From NCBI GenBank assembly GCA_945635805.1, contig CALZCW010000002.1:1-24140 (forward strand): a DNA stretch of 24,140 bases, in the 5' to 3' direction. This document shows positions 12,240 through 20,175 of this stretch, piece after piece (the stretch's first letter is position 1; the number at the start of each line of letters is the position of its first letter). The stretch is from an uncultured Clostridia bacterium. GTDB lineage: Bacteria; Bacillota; Clostridia; Oscillospirales; Oscillospiraceae. Under the pieces are notes generated by a model. That model searched no databases, was not told where the DNA came from, and was given only the letters and a program-made list of their open reading frames with translations. The translations under genes and the position numbers were made by a program.

Positions 12240-12493
12240 GCATTTCGGTATTTACCAACAGCGCCGCCGAGGTTGCGGCAGCCGTGGAGAATCCATGCCG
12301 GCAGGACTGCGAGAGGCGGTGTGCCGGGTGCCATGCCAAGTGCGAGGCATACCTGGAATACCAGGCATACAGGCAGACCGTGTATGCGGCCAGGGCAAAG
12401 GCAGAAGCCATGAAGGGGCCGACGCCCGGGAAGCAGGCCAGGCTTCGGCAGGCAGGCCGCGAAAAGCGCGGCGGATACAGACATAGGAGGTAA
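12236..12493 (+). CDS. Cysteine-rich small protein
   Basis: An 85-residue protein starting in an ATGA overlap with the methyltransferase stop. It has a five-cysteine cluster CRQDCERRCAGCHAKC (21-36), a tyrosine/alanine helix and a basic tail ending GGYRHRR. The cluster suggests zinc binding; the basic tail suits nucleic-acid contact. GAGGAGATG lies upstream. I do not recognise a family. Confidence 0.65.
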   Translation: MSISVFTNSAAEVAAAVENPCRQDCERRCAGCHAKCEAYLEYQAYRQTVYAARAKAEAMKGPTPGKQARLRQAGREKRGGYRHRR

Positions 12494-12496
12494 GTG

Positions 12497-12634
12497 ATGG
12501 ATGAAGAAAAATGCCCCTGCGAGACTTGCCCGACCAGGGACAACTGCGACGGTTGGGAGGCGGCGTTCTGCTGTACGCTCTGCGAATGGTACGGCGGTGG
12601 AGATTGCGAGAGATGTGATCCATGGGATATTTGA
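12497..12634 (+). CDS. Very small nine-cysteine protein
   Basis: A 45-residue frame with nine cysteines (positions 6, 8, 11, 17, 25, 26, 29, 37, 40), giving one in five residues. AGGAGG lies seven bases before the ATG. Acidic otherwise, with Trp20, Trp31 and Trp43. A metal-binding mini-protein is likely (two zinc sites possible), function unknown. Confidence 0.65.
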   Translation: MDEEKCPCETCPTRDNCDGWEAAFCCTLCEWYGGGDCERCDPWDI

Positions 12635-12649
12635 AATGGAGGAAATTTT

Positions 12650-12925
12650 ATGACACTGGTAGAATTGCAGAATATTTTAGGCAAGCAGATTGCCGATCTT
12701 ACGGACGAACGGGAACCGTATGAGAACAAGAAGCGCATCGCAGAAACCGCAACGGTCGTTTCCAGTCTGGCAAAGCAGATGATTAACAACGCCGATGTGG
12801 TTCTTAGAGCTGAAAAGCTGTTTTCGGATGGAAAACTGAGAAACTCCGCCATTTGCGATATGGTCAGCGGGAAGTACCTGCTTCTCCATGAGGGCGATAA
12901 TGGCGAGATGGTTCAGAAATTCTGA
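12650..12925 (+). CDS. Early phage protein, unknown function
   Basis: A 91-residue helical protein beginning MTLVELQNILGKQIADLTDE, with GGAGGAAA upstream. No motif is visible. The stop codon overlaps the ATG of the next gene by one base, which suggests coupled translation with the HNH-like protein. Confidence 0.65.
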   Translation: MTLVELQNILGKQIADLTDEREPYENKKRIAETATVVSSLAKQMINNADVVLRAEKLFSDGKLRNSAICDMVSGKYLLLHEGDNGEMVQKF

Positions 12926-13419
12926 TGGAAAGCCGGTTTAGTGATGAGGCTAACGAGTATTTGCGCCAACACTGGCGCGAATACTCAAGCCGGGAATTGG
13001 CGGAGCATTTAGACCAACTGTTCCAAATAACTGTCGCAACCCAGACGGTCACAGACCAATTAAGACGCCTCGGGATCAACAGAGGGCGCTATTTTCAGGC
13101 TGAAAAGTCTTTGATCGGGAGTAGATTACCTATCGGCTCGGAGCGGATTGACAAAGACAGGACGGTCATGGTCAAGGTTGGGCAGCCGAACGTATGGAAG
13201 CCAAAGGCGGTGGTCGTCATGGGGCATGATCCGAAGAAAGAGCAGGTTATATTCCTGGACGGGAATAGCCTGAACGTGACGAAGGAAAACATGGTGGTCG
13301 TGCCTCGGAGAATTCACGCGAGGCTTGCGAAAAACGGATGGCTGAATAGCAGCAATGAAGTCCTGTTTGCCGGTATCAAATGGGCGGAGCTGCTGTACGC
13401 GATTAAGGAATTTGGGTGA
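12925..13419 (+). CDS. HNH-endonuclease-like protein, probably degenerate
   Basis: A 164-residue protein. The first 55 residues form a homeodomain-like helix-turn-helix (SSRELAEHLD ... TVTDQLRRLGI), common in phage HNH proteins. From 70 on it follows the phage HNH layout: GSERIDKDRTVMVKV, then VIFLDGNSLNVTKENM and a final RRIHARL. The segment that normally carries the first catalytic histidines reads PKAVVVMGHDPKKE, with only His101 in an unusual place. The protein may bind DNA without cutting it. Confidence 0.7.
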   Translation: MESRFSDEANEYLRQHWREYSSRELAEHLDQLFQITVATQTVTDQLRRLGINRGRYFQAEKSLIGSRLPIGSERIDKDRTVMVKVGQPNVWKPKAVVVMGHDPKKEQVIFLDGNSLNVTKENMVVVPRRIHARLAKNGWLNSSNEVLFAGIKWAELLYAIKEFG

Positions 13420-13423
13420 AATA

Positions 13424-13708
13424 ATGGATGAGTATGTTGATCGATTTGCGCTAAGAGACGCTTTGTACGATGCAGATGCAATAACAATGCGGGGTGTCAA
13501 GATTATCAATCAGTTTCCATCTGCCGTGGACGCCGTTCCTGTTGTGCGGTGCAAGGACTGCAAACACATGGAGATCGATAGAGGCGGTCGATTCTGTCAT
13601 GTGTGGGGTGGCTATAACGGTATGGGAGATGATGGCTTTTGCAATTACGGAGAAAGGAAAGAAGGTGCTGACGATGGCAAAGAAGAATCCGATTCTGGCG
13701 GCGTATGA
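13424..13708 (+). CDS. Small protein with treble-Cys zinc motif
   Basis: A 94-residue protein with Cys43, Cys46, Cys58 and Cys73 (VVRCKDCKH, RFCHVWG, DDGFCNYGER), a layout common in uncharacterised gut-phage proteins. ATG 13424 lies four bases after the previous stop, with GGGTGAAA upstream. Function unknown; a structural zinc site is likely. The acidic tail overlaps the next gene. Confidence 0.65.
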   Translation: MDEYVDRFALRDALYDADAITMRGVKIINQFPSAVDAVPVVRCKDCKHMEIDRGGRFCHVWGGYNGMGDDGFCNYGERKEGADDGKEESDSGGV

Positions 13709-13991
13709 GGCCAAGCTGGAGGCGATGTACCGGAAAAAGCTGGACATCACCATGCAGATGTGCTTTGACGTGGCCTGCATCACGGCCAATGATGTGTTCC
13801 ACATGGGGCCGGGGCGGGCGGCGCTGTTCGAAAGAACCTACAGCAACAACTATGCCAACCTGTGCCGCCTGCTGATGGACGACGAGGACGATCCGGAGCT
13901 TACATACAGCACCAGCGATATCGACAGGCGGCTGCGCTCCATCGTCGGAGAGGAAAACTTCGTCCCCTGGGACGAGAGATATGGAGTTTAA
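13674..13991 (+). CDS. Conserved early phage protein, unknown function
   Basis: A 105-residue mostly helical protein (MAKKNPILAAYEAKLEAMYR...), with an acidic middle (MDDEDDPELTY). It overlaps the preceding gene by 35 bases in another frame. GAAAGGAAAG lies upstream of ATG 13674, at a long distance. I do not recognise a domain; it is plausibly a regulator or a small replication accessory because it closes the early operon with DUF6378. Confidence 0.6.
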   Translation: MAKKNPILAAYEAKLEAMYRKKLDITMQMCFDVACITANDVFHMGPGRAALFERTYSNNYANLCRLLMDDEDDPELTYSTSDIDRRLRSIVGEENFVPWDERYGV

Positions 13992-13995
13992 TACC

Positions 13996-14298
13996 ATGAA
14001 AAGATCAGAAATACTGGAAGCTGCCAAGCGCTGTGTCTGCGGAGATCGGGAGCAGGACTACGGCAGCCCGGAGAACAACTTCAAGACCATTGCATTCCTA
14101 TGGAACAGCTACCTTTACGGGGCAGGGCTGCTTGAGAACAGCAATCCTGACGTCTGGAAGGGGCTGAAGCCAAAGGACGTGGCCGCTATGCTGGCCATGC
14201 TGAAAATCGCCCGTATCGCCTCCGGAAACGCAAAAGAGGACAACTGGATCGATCTCGCCGGGTATGCAGCCTGCGGCGGAGAAATTGAGACAGAATAG
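13996..14298 (+). CDS. DUF6378 family phage protein
   Basis: A 100-residue protein with the pattern REQDYGSPENNFKTIA and later DVAAMLAMLKIARIASG, WIDLAGYAACGGEI, typical of DUF6378. The biochemical role is unknown. The ATG at 13996 is the better start: an in-frame ATG at 13981 overlaps the previous stop region. The stop lies within the stem of the following terminator, so it ends the early operon. Confidence 0.8.
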   Translation: MKRSEILEAAKRCVCGDREQDYGSPENNFKTIAFLWNSYLYGAGLLENSNPDVWKGLKPKDVAAMLAMLKIARIASGNAKEDNWIDLAGYAACGGEIETE

Positions 14299-14324
14299 AG
14301 GAGGCTTCGGCCTCCTCTTTTTTT
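14297..14324 (+). terminator. Intrinsic terminator ending the early operon
   Basis: AGAGGAGGC (14297-14305) and GCCTCCTCT (14310-14318) form a perfect 9-bp stem with a UUCG loop, followed by a T-run to 14324. It overlaps the last stop codon. It separates early genes from the terminase-led late operon; in the 87 bases that follow I see no clear housekeeping promoter. Confidence 0.88.
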
Positions 14325-14411
14325 GATTCGGCCCGTACTCCGGCGGAGGGATAGAGATTCGCGCGGTTGTTCTGGTAGGATGAGGGGAGAAAACCGAAAG
14401 GGGGACGCTGA

Positions 14412-15008
14412 ATGAGTGCGGACTGGGTTGCAATCAAAACAGAATACATCACGACCAGCACCAGCTACCGCAAGCTGGCCGAGAAATACGGCGTCTCCCG
14501 CGTGCAGATCGGCAATGTTGGCCGCGAGGAGGGCTGGGTGGCCCTGCGAAAACAACATTTGGCCGAAACTTTGACGAAGACACTGGCTGCCGACGCCGGG
14601 AAAAAAGCCGACCGGCTGACACGCATCCAGACGCTGACAGACCGGCTGCTGGACAAGATCGAGCAGGCCATTACGGAGCTGGACATCCAGCTCTGCAAGC
14701 ACACCGAGAAGGACCGGGCCATCGAATACAGCAATCAGGAGCGTCCGGACAAGCCGACCCGGGAGGTCATCCACGAGGAGGAGCAGGTTTTGGAGGTCTC
14801 GACCATCATTGACCGGATGGGCCTCAAGCAGATTGCCTCCGCCCTGCGGGACATCAAAGAGGTGCAGATGCTCCGCGACGACCTGGATCGCCGGGAGCAG
14901 GAGGCCAGGATTGCCAACCTGCAGCGGCAGGCGGGGAAGGACGAGGACAACAGACTATCCGAGCTGGAAGTTGTATTTGCTGCGGGACCGGAGGACTGGA
15001 ATGAGTAA
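14412..15008 (+). CDS. terS: Terminase small subunit
   Basis: A 198-residue protein with an N-terminal helix-turn-helix (about 15-45; STSYRKLAEKYGVSRVQI) for recognising the packaging site, then long helices likely to form the oligomerisation core (about 60-180). AAAGGGGGA precedes the ATG. It overlaps the large-subunit gene by eight bases, as in a normal terminase pair. The family is recognised from the helix-turn-helix, length and position. Confidence 0.85.
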   Translation: MSADWVAIKTEYITTSTSYRKLAEKYGVSRVQIGNVGREEGWVALRKQHLAETLTKTLAADAGKKADRLTRIQTLTDRLLDKIEQAITELDIQLCKHTEKDRAIEYSNQERPDKPTREVIHEEEQVLEVSTIIDRMGLKQIASALRDIKEVQMLRDDLDRREQEARIANLQRQAGKDEDNRLSELEVVFAAGPEDWNE

Positions 15009-16440
15009 AAAACAGCTTGTCCTGCTGCCTCCGAACGAGAAGCAGAAGCAATTCCTTGCGGACCACCACAAGCACGTCGCCTTCGGCGGGGCCAGAGGCG
15101 GCGGAAAAAGCTGGGCTGTGCGGGACAAGGCCAAGCGGCTGTGTCTGCGGTTCCCCGGCATCAAGATTCTGATCGTCCGCAGGACTTTCCCAGAGCTGGT
15201 CAACAATCACATCAACCAGCTTCGGGAGGAGCTGCACGGCATTGCCCGCTACAACAAGACCGAGAAGGTTTTCACCTTCCCAAACGGCAGCACGATCAAA
15301 TTTGGCTACTGCAACAACGACCGGGACCTGGACCAATACCAGGGCGCGGAATACGACGTCATATTCCTCGACGAGGCGACCCAGCTCCAGGAGGAATGGA
15401 TCAAGAAGATCACGGCCTGCGTGCGCGGCGTCAACAGCTTCCCGAAGCGCATTTACTACACCTGCAACCCAGGGGGAGCCAGCCACGGCTACATCAAGCG
15501 TCTGTTCATCGACCGGCAGTTTCAGGCGGGGGAAGACCCGGAGGACTACAGCTTTATCCAGGCCCATGTGACGGACAACAAGGCATTGATGGAAAGTCAG
15601 CCGGACTATATCAAGCAGCTCGAGGCCCTGCCGCCCAAGCTGCGGGAGGCCTGGCTCTACGGCAGGTGGGACATCTTCGAGGGGCAGTTTTTCGAGGATT
15701 TCCGCGTGACGCCGGACGTCCAGCTTTGCAGCAAGGCAGGAATCACCCCGGAAGAAGCAGTGGAGCAGCACCGGTGGACCCATGTGATCGCGCCGTTCGA
15801 CCTCAATGTGGGCGAAAAACGCGGATGGAACATCATGCGCAGCTACGACTTCGGATACAACAAGCCCTTCTCCCTGGGCTATTGGGCCGTGGACTACGAC
15901 GGGGTGCTCTACCGCATTCTGGAGATCTACGGCTGCACCCAGACGCCGAATGAGGGCGTCAAGTGGTCCCCGGACGAGCAGTTCCGCCGCATCAGCGAGT
16001 TTGAGCGGGAACATCCATGGCTCAGGGGCCGGAACATCGTGGACAGCGTGGCAGACCCGTCGATCTGGGATTCCAGCCGGGGAGAGAGCGTGGCTGAGAC
16101 GGCGGCGCGGTACGGCATCTACTTCACGCCGGGCGACAACAACCGCATCCCCGGGTGGATGCAGGTGCACTACCGGCTGCAATTTGACGATAACGGATTT
16201 GCCAGGATGTATGTTTTTGACACCTGCAAGGCGTTTATCCGGACCATGCCGCTGATGATGTACTCTGAGACCAGGCCGGAGGACCTGGACACCAAATTGG
16301 AGGACCACTGCCCGGACGAGGTGCGCTATATGTGCATGTCCCGGCCTGTCGCGCCCATCATCCCCCAGGAGCCGAGACCGATCCTGTCCGATCCGCTCAA
16401 TCAGTTTACCGATCAGCAACTCAGAAGAGGATTTATGTAA
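15001..16440 (+). CDS. terL: Terminase large subunit
   Basis: A 479-residue packaging motor. Walker A GGARGGGKS (29-37) and Walker B VIFLDEA (120-126) form the ATPase. The C-terminal RNase H-like nuclease has acidic residues in SYDFGY (Asp283), VADPS (Asp352) and HCPDEVRY (Asp439). The protein drives DNA into the prohead and makes the cuts. ATG 15001 gives the usual N-terminus; the frame is open further upstream inside terS without a start signal. Confidence 0.96.
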   Translation: MSKKQLVLLPPNEKQKQFLADHHKHVAFGGARGGGKSWAVRDKAKRLCLRFPGIKILIVRRTFPELVNNHINQLREELHGIARYNKTEKVFTFPNGSTIKFGYCNNDRDLDQYQGAEYDVIFLDEATQLQEEWIKKITACVRGVNSFPKRIYYTCNPGGASHGYIKRLFIDRQFQAGEDPEDYSFIQAHVTDNKALMESQPDYIKQLEALPPKLREAWLYGRWDIFEGQFFEDFRVTPDVQLCSKAGITPEEAVEQHRWTHVIAPFDLNVGEKRGWNIMRSYDFGYNKPFSLGYWAVDYDGVLYRILEIYGCTQTPNEGVKWSPDEQFRRISEFEREHPWLRGRNIVDSVADPSIWDSSRGESVAETAARYGIYFTPGDNNRIPGWMQVHYRLQFDDNGFARMYVFDTCKAFIRTMPLMMYSETRPEDLDTKLEDHCPDEVRYMCMSRPVAPIIPQEPRPILSDPLNQFTDQQLRRGFM

Positions 16441-16452
16441 GGAGGAACCAAT

Positions 16453-18378
16453 ATGGAATCAGAACAGAGACAGCCCGAGGTACAGCCTGTGGAGGCCATG
16501 CCGGCCCAGGTGCAGGCCATTGGGCCGGAGCAGCTCCGGAAATTCACCAAGGTCCTGGAACAGTACAAGGCCGGGAAAGCCAGGACGGAGCAGCGCATCC
16601 TGGCTTCTGAAAACTGGTGGAAGCTGCGCAACTCCATCGAAGAGCAGAAGGAGACGGACATCGGCGGCGACGGCGGCTTCCGGTCCGTGTCCGGATGGCT
16701 GCACAACGTCATTGTGTCCAAGCACGCCGACGCGATGGAGGCCTATCCGGAGCCGAATATCCTCCCCAGGGAGGAGGGCGACCGGGGCGAGGCAAGGATG
16801 CTTTCGGCCATCATCCCCTGCGTCCTCGAGCAGAACCACTTCGAGCGCACCTACTCCGACGCCATGTGGCAGAAGCTCAAGACCGGCACCGGGGTTTACA
16901 AGGTGGTCTGGGACAACGGCAAGCTCCACGGCCTCGGCGACATCGCCGTGGAACGAGTGAACCTGCTCAACATCTACTGGGAGCCGGGCGTGACCGACAT
17001 CCAGAGAAGCCGCTATTTCTTCCATACGGAGCTGTGCGACAAGGATGTGCTGGAGGAACGCTACCCGCAGATTCGCGGCAAGCTCAAGGGACAGAGCTTC
17101 ATGAGCACGAAATTCCTCTACGACGACCATGTGGACACGGAGAACAAACACACGGTCATTGAGGTCTACTACCACAAATATGTGGGCGGACGCAGCACCC
17201 TGCAATACTGCAAGTATGTGGGCGATCAGGTGCTCTATGCCACCGAGAACGAGGCGGAGCTGGCAGCACGCGGCCTCTACGATCACGGGAAATATCCCTA
17301 TGTATTCGACGCCCTGTTCCCAATCGAGGGCAGCCCCTGCGGCTATGGCTATGTGGACATCTGCCGGAATCCGCAGACGGAAATCGACCTGCTCAAGACC
17401 GCATTCGTCAAAAATGCCATGGTGGGCGCGACGCCCCGCTATTTCTCCCGGGGCGACGGCTCCGTCAATGAGGAGGAATTCCTCGACCTGAACAAGGCCA
17501 TTGTCCACGTCGGCAACGCCAGCGAGGACGCCCTGCGGCAGATCGCCTTCTCCCAGCTCGACGGCGTGTATGTCAATGTGCTGGATCGTACCATTCAGGA
17601 GCTGCGGGAGACAAGCGGCAACACCGAGACCTCCACCGGCAATATCTCCTCCGGCGTGACGGCGGCCTCGGCCATTGCGGCCCTGCAGGAGGCCAGCGGC
17701 AAGGGCAGCCGGGACAGCACCCAGGCGGCTTACCGCTCATACAGCGAGATCGTCGACCTCTGCATTGAGCTGATCCGGCAGTTCTACGACCTGCCGCGGC
17801 AGTTCCGCATCGTGGGACAGTACGGCATGGAGCAGTATATCAGCTACACCAACGCCGGGATCCAGCCCCAGCACCAGGGCAACGATTTCGGCCAGGACAT
17901 GGGCTTCCGGCTGCCGGTATTTGATATCAAGGTATCCGCCCAGAAGCAGAACGTCTACACCAAGGTCAGCCAGAACGAGATGGCGCTCCAGTTCTTCCAG
18001 ATGGGCTTCTTCAACCCGCAGCTCACAGACCAGACGCTCCTCTGCCTGGATATCATGGACTTTGACGGCAAGGACAGCATCATGCAGAAGGTGGCCCAGA
18101 ACGGCACGATGTATGAAAAGCTGCTGCAGTATATGCAGCTCGCCCTGACGCTTGCCCAGGCCGTCCAGCCCGACGCGGCGGAGACCATCGCCCAGGACAT
18201 CATGATGACCATGGGAGGCGGCACAGCCGCCCCTGCGGCAGGCGGAGAGCAGGCCGTCGAGATCGACAATATCTCCGGCGTCGGCGCTAAGGAGCCTGGC
18301 ATTGTAGCGAATGCCAGAAAGCGCTCCGGAGAGGCGTCCCAGCCGGACGGCGGCAGCGGAAAGGAGCAGGCGAAATGA
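16453..18378 (+). CDS. Portal protein, P22-like
   Basis: A 641-residue protein expected to form the dodecameric DNA gate of the head. The long central part (ENWWKLRN, YWEPGVTDIQRSRYFF, ALFPIEGSPCGYGYVD) and the helical stretch near TSTGNISSGVTAASAIAAL followed by a low-complexity tail match large P22-type portals rather than the shorter HK97-type portals. AAGGAGGA precedes the ATG. Its ATGA overlap with the Prp-like protease couples their translation. Confidence 0.85.
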   Translation: MESEQRQPEVQPVEAMPAQVQAIGPEQLRKFTKVLEQYKAGKARTEQRILASENWWKLRNSIEEQKETDIGGDGGFRSVSGWLHNVIVSKHADAMEAYPEPNILPREEGDRGEARMLSAIIPCVLEQNHFERTYSDAMWQKLKTGTGVYKVVWDNGKLHGLGDIAVERVNLLNIYWEPGVTDIQRSRYFFHTELCDKDVLEERYPQIRGKLKGQSFMSTKFLYDDHVDTENKHTVIEVYYHKYVGGRSTLQYCKYVGDQVLYATENEAELAARGLYDHGKYPYVFDALFPIEGSPCGYGYVDICRNPQTEIDLLKTAFVKNAMVGATPRYFSRGDGSVNEEEFLDLNKAIVHVGNASEDALRQIAFSQLDGVYVNVLDRTIQELRETSGNTETSTGNISSGVTAASAIAALQEASGKGSRDSTQAAYRSYSEIVDLCIELIRQFYDLPRQFRIVGQYGMEQYISYTNAGIQPQHQGNDFGQDMGFRLPVFDIKVSAQKQNVYTKVSQNEMALQFFQMGFFNPQLTDQTLLCLDIMDFDGKDSIMQKVAQNGTMYEKLLQYMQLALTLAQAVQPDAAETIAQDIMMTMGGGTAAPAAGGEQAVEIDNISGVGAKEPGIVANARKRSGEASQPDGGSGKEQAK

Positions 18379-18701
18379 TCCACATTACCTATCATCAGCG
18401 GATTCACAGCCTGGAAATCCATGGGCATGCGCAGTACGGCGACAAGGGAACGGACATCGTTTGCGCCGCCGTCAGCGCCCTGTTTGACACGCTGGCGGCA
18501 AATGCCCGCGACATGAAGCAGGCCGGCGGCGTGGTACATCTGGAGACCACCGAGGAGGACGGAATCGGGAAAATCTACTGCAAGGCGGCGACCCGCTATG
18601 AGAACCTGGTTCGGCTCATGTTTGACATGATCTGCAAGGGATTGGAGCTGATTGCGCTGGAATATCCGGATTTTGTCTCATACGAGCTGGTTGAGGGATA
18701 G
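18375..18701 (+). CDS. prp: Prp-like cysteine protease (phage prohead protease candidate)
   Basis: A 108-residue homologue of the ribosomal-processing cysteine protease Prp. The catalytic pair is visible: His18 in HGHA and Cys30 in DIVCAAVSAL, 12 residues apart as in Staphylococcus Prp. Prp normally cuts L27 after an LNLQFFA-type motif and is known to cut capsid proteins of 80alpha-like phages. Here it sits between portal and scaffold, overlapping the portal stop. The scaffold and coat downstream both carry LxLQRFA ending at residue 13. Its likely job is capsid maturation; cutting host L27 is also possible. Confidence 0.88.
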   Translation: MIHITYHQRIHSLEIHGHAQYGDKGTDIVCAAVSALFDTLAANARDMKQAGGVVHLETTEEDGIGKIYCKAATRYENLVRLMFDMICKGLELIALEYPDFVSYELVEG

Positions 18702-19065
18702 AGAAACGGCATTTCCGGCGTGTATCATAGAATCAGGCTTGTGTGACAGCCTTCTTCCATACCTCCTTTCTTGCCTTTGGGGCCGGTCAGACGGCCCCAT
18801 CGGGGAGGGCGGAGGAAAGACGAGGCGTTACAACCCCTCAGTCTGCTTCGCAGACAGCTCACTTACAGAGGGGAGCTTTTGGGCGGCCACATGGGGCCGC
18901 CCCTACAAAACAATCGGAACGGAAAAAACCGATCGAAGCCCGCTTCGATCGGAAAAGGAGGTTCCGGGCTGCGGGCATGGTTTTGGGCCTTTGGCCGAAA
19001 ACCTGCGATACTGCCCGTGAACCGACGAGGATTCGCCGCCCATAGCGGCAGAGGAGGATTACCTT
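18702..19065. repeat. Hairpin-rich non-coding block in the head operon (host-like intergenic repeats)
   Basis: 364 bases without a gene. Stems seen: GGGGCCG/CGGCCCC (18779-18785/18792-18798); CCCCTC/GAGGGG (18834-18839/18868-18873) enclosing GTCTGC/GCAGAC (18841-18846/18850-18855); GGGCGGCC/GGCCGCCC (18881-18888/18895-18902); CCGATCGAAG/CTTCGATCGG (18929-18938/18943-18952); GGTTTTGGGCC/GGCCGAAAACC (18979-18989/18993-19003), with an outer CGGGCA/TGCCCG. The first and third types, with CCCTACAA after the stem, look like REP or MITE-like intergenic repeats that I associate with Ruminococcaceae chromosomes. Short frames here are not convincing. Confidence 0.6.
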
Positions 19066-20139
19066 ATGAACGACCTTAAATGGCTCCATCTACAGCGGTT
19101 TGCCGGCGAAGGCGCCGGGAATGGAAGCGGAGATGGAGCCGGAACGGGCGATGCTGCTGCCGACGCCGGGCAGACTGGCAATCCTGCGCCCATGAGCGCG
19201 GAGGAAGCCAGGGAAAAACGGCTGCTGGAACTGGGGGTTCCGGCAGAGAAGATCCGGAAACGGGCGAAAAAGCCCGCTGCCGCCCTGCCGGAGGGCGCGG
19301 TGAAAACCGCATCCCAGTCCCCGGCCCAGGCGCCGCAGCAGGCAGAAGAGCAGGACGCCGCTGCCGCTGCCCCTACGGAAGAGACCGGGGCCGAGAAACC
19401 CGCCCGCATGAGCTGGGAGGAGGTCAAGGCCGATCCGGAGTACAACCGGCATATGCAGGAGATGGTGCAGTCCCGCCTTCGCTCCGCAAAGGCCGCCGAG
19501 GAGAATCTCTCAAAGGTGATGCCTGCGCTGGAGCTTCTGGCCAGGCAGCACGGCCTTGACCCTGCGAATCTGGACTATGACGCCCTGAACCAGGCGATCA
19601 GCGACGACGACAAGCTCTACGAGGACAAGGCCCTGGAACTGGGCGTATCCACGGAGACCGCCAAGAAGATCGACCAGCAGGAGCGGCAGACGGCCAGACA
19701 GCAGCGCGAGCAGGAGCGCACCCTGCAGCAGCAGATGTTCGATCAGCACATCCAGAGCCTGGAGCAGCAGGGAGAGGCACTGAAACAGGTGTTTCCCTCC
19801 TTCGATCTCAGGAAAGAACTGCAGAATCCGGCCTTCGCCCGCATGACTGCGCCCGGCGTCGGCATCTCCGTCGAGGACGCCTACTATGCGGTTCACCGCA
19901 AGGAAATTCAGGCCGCCTCCATGCAGGTGACGGCCCAGAAGACGGCGCAGAAGCTCTCAAATGCCATCCAGTCCGGCAGCCGCAGACCCGCCGAGGCGGG
20001 AACCACCGGACAGGCCCCTTCCGTGACGACATTCGACTACCGAAACGCGACCAAGGAACAGCGGGCGGCCCTGAAGCGGGCCATCCACGAAGCTGCGGCG
20101 CGAAATGAGAAGATCTATCCCGGAAGCTACCGGGGATGA
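19066..20139 (+). CDS. Capsid scaffolding protein
   Basis: A 357-residue, acidic, Ala/Glu/Gln-rich protein, low in hydrophobic core and largely helical (about 155-245, strongly coiled-coil-like: QERQTARQQREQERTLQQQM). This composition and its position directly before the coat gene identify a scaffold. Residues 7-13 read LHLQRFA, a Prp-like cleavage site, so the N-terminal 13 residues may be removed during maturation. GAGGAGGA precedes the ATG. Only the exact fold family is open. Confidence 0.85.
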   Translation: MNDLKWLHLQRFAGEGAGNGSGDGAGTGDAAADAGQTGNPAPMSAEEAREKRLLELGVPAEKIRKRAKKPAAALPEGAVKTASQSPAQAPQQAEEQDAAAAAPTEETGAEKPARMSWEEVKADPEYNRHMQEMVQSRLRSAKAAEENLSKVMPALELLARQHGLDPANLDYDALNQAISDDDKLYEDKALELGVSTETAKKIDQQERQTARQQREQERTLQQQMFDQHIQSLEQQGEALKQVFPSFDLRKELQNPAFARMTAPGVGISVEDAYYAVHRKEIQAASMQVTAQKTAQKLSNAIQSGSRRPAEAGTTGQAPSVTTFDYRNATKEQRAALKRAIHEAAARNEKIYPGSYRG

Positions 20140-20175
20140 CGATCTCTCAACACGACAAAGGGGGAAATCCAAACC

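Noticed and set aside
14325..14411. Late promoter before the terminase genes
   Set aside because: TTGTTC and TAGGAT are present but far too close together to form a housekeeping promoter. A phage-specific activator may be used, but I cannot point to a site.
14854..16419. Long minus-strand frame (521 codons) opposite the terminase large subunit
   Set aside because: Mirror of a well-supported gene with conserved ATPase and nuclease motifs; no start signal or recognisable motif.
18652..19079. Several overlapping frames of 100-122 codons in the hairpin block
   Set aside because: Different frames are open over the same repeats, none has a start signal, and their products are dominated by repeat-derived sequence.
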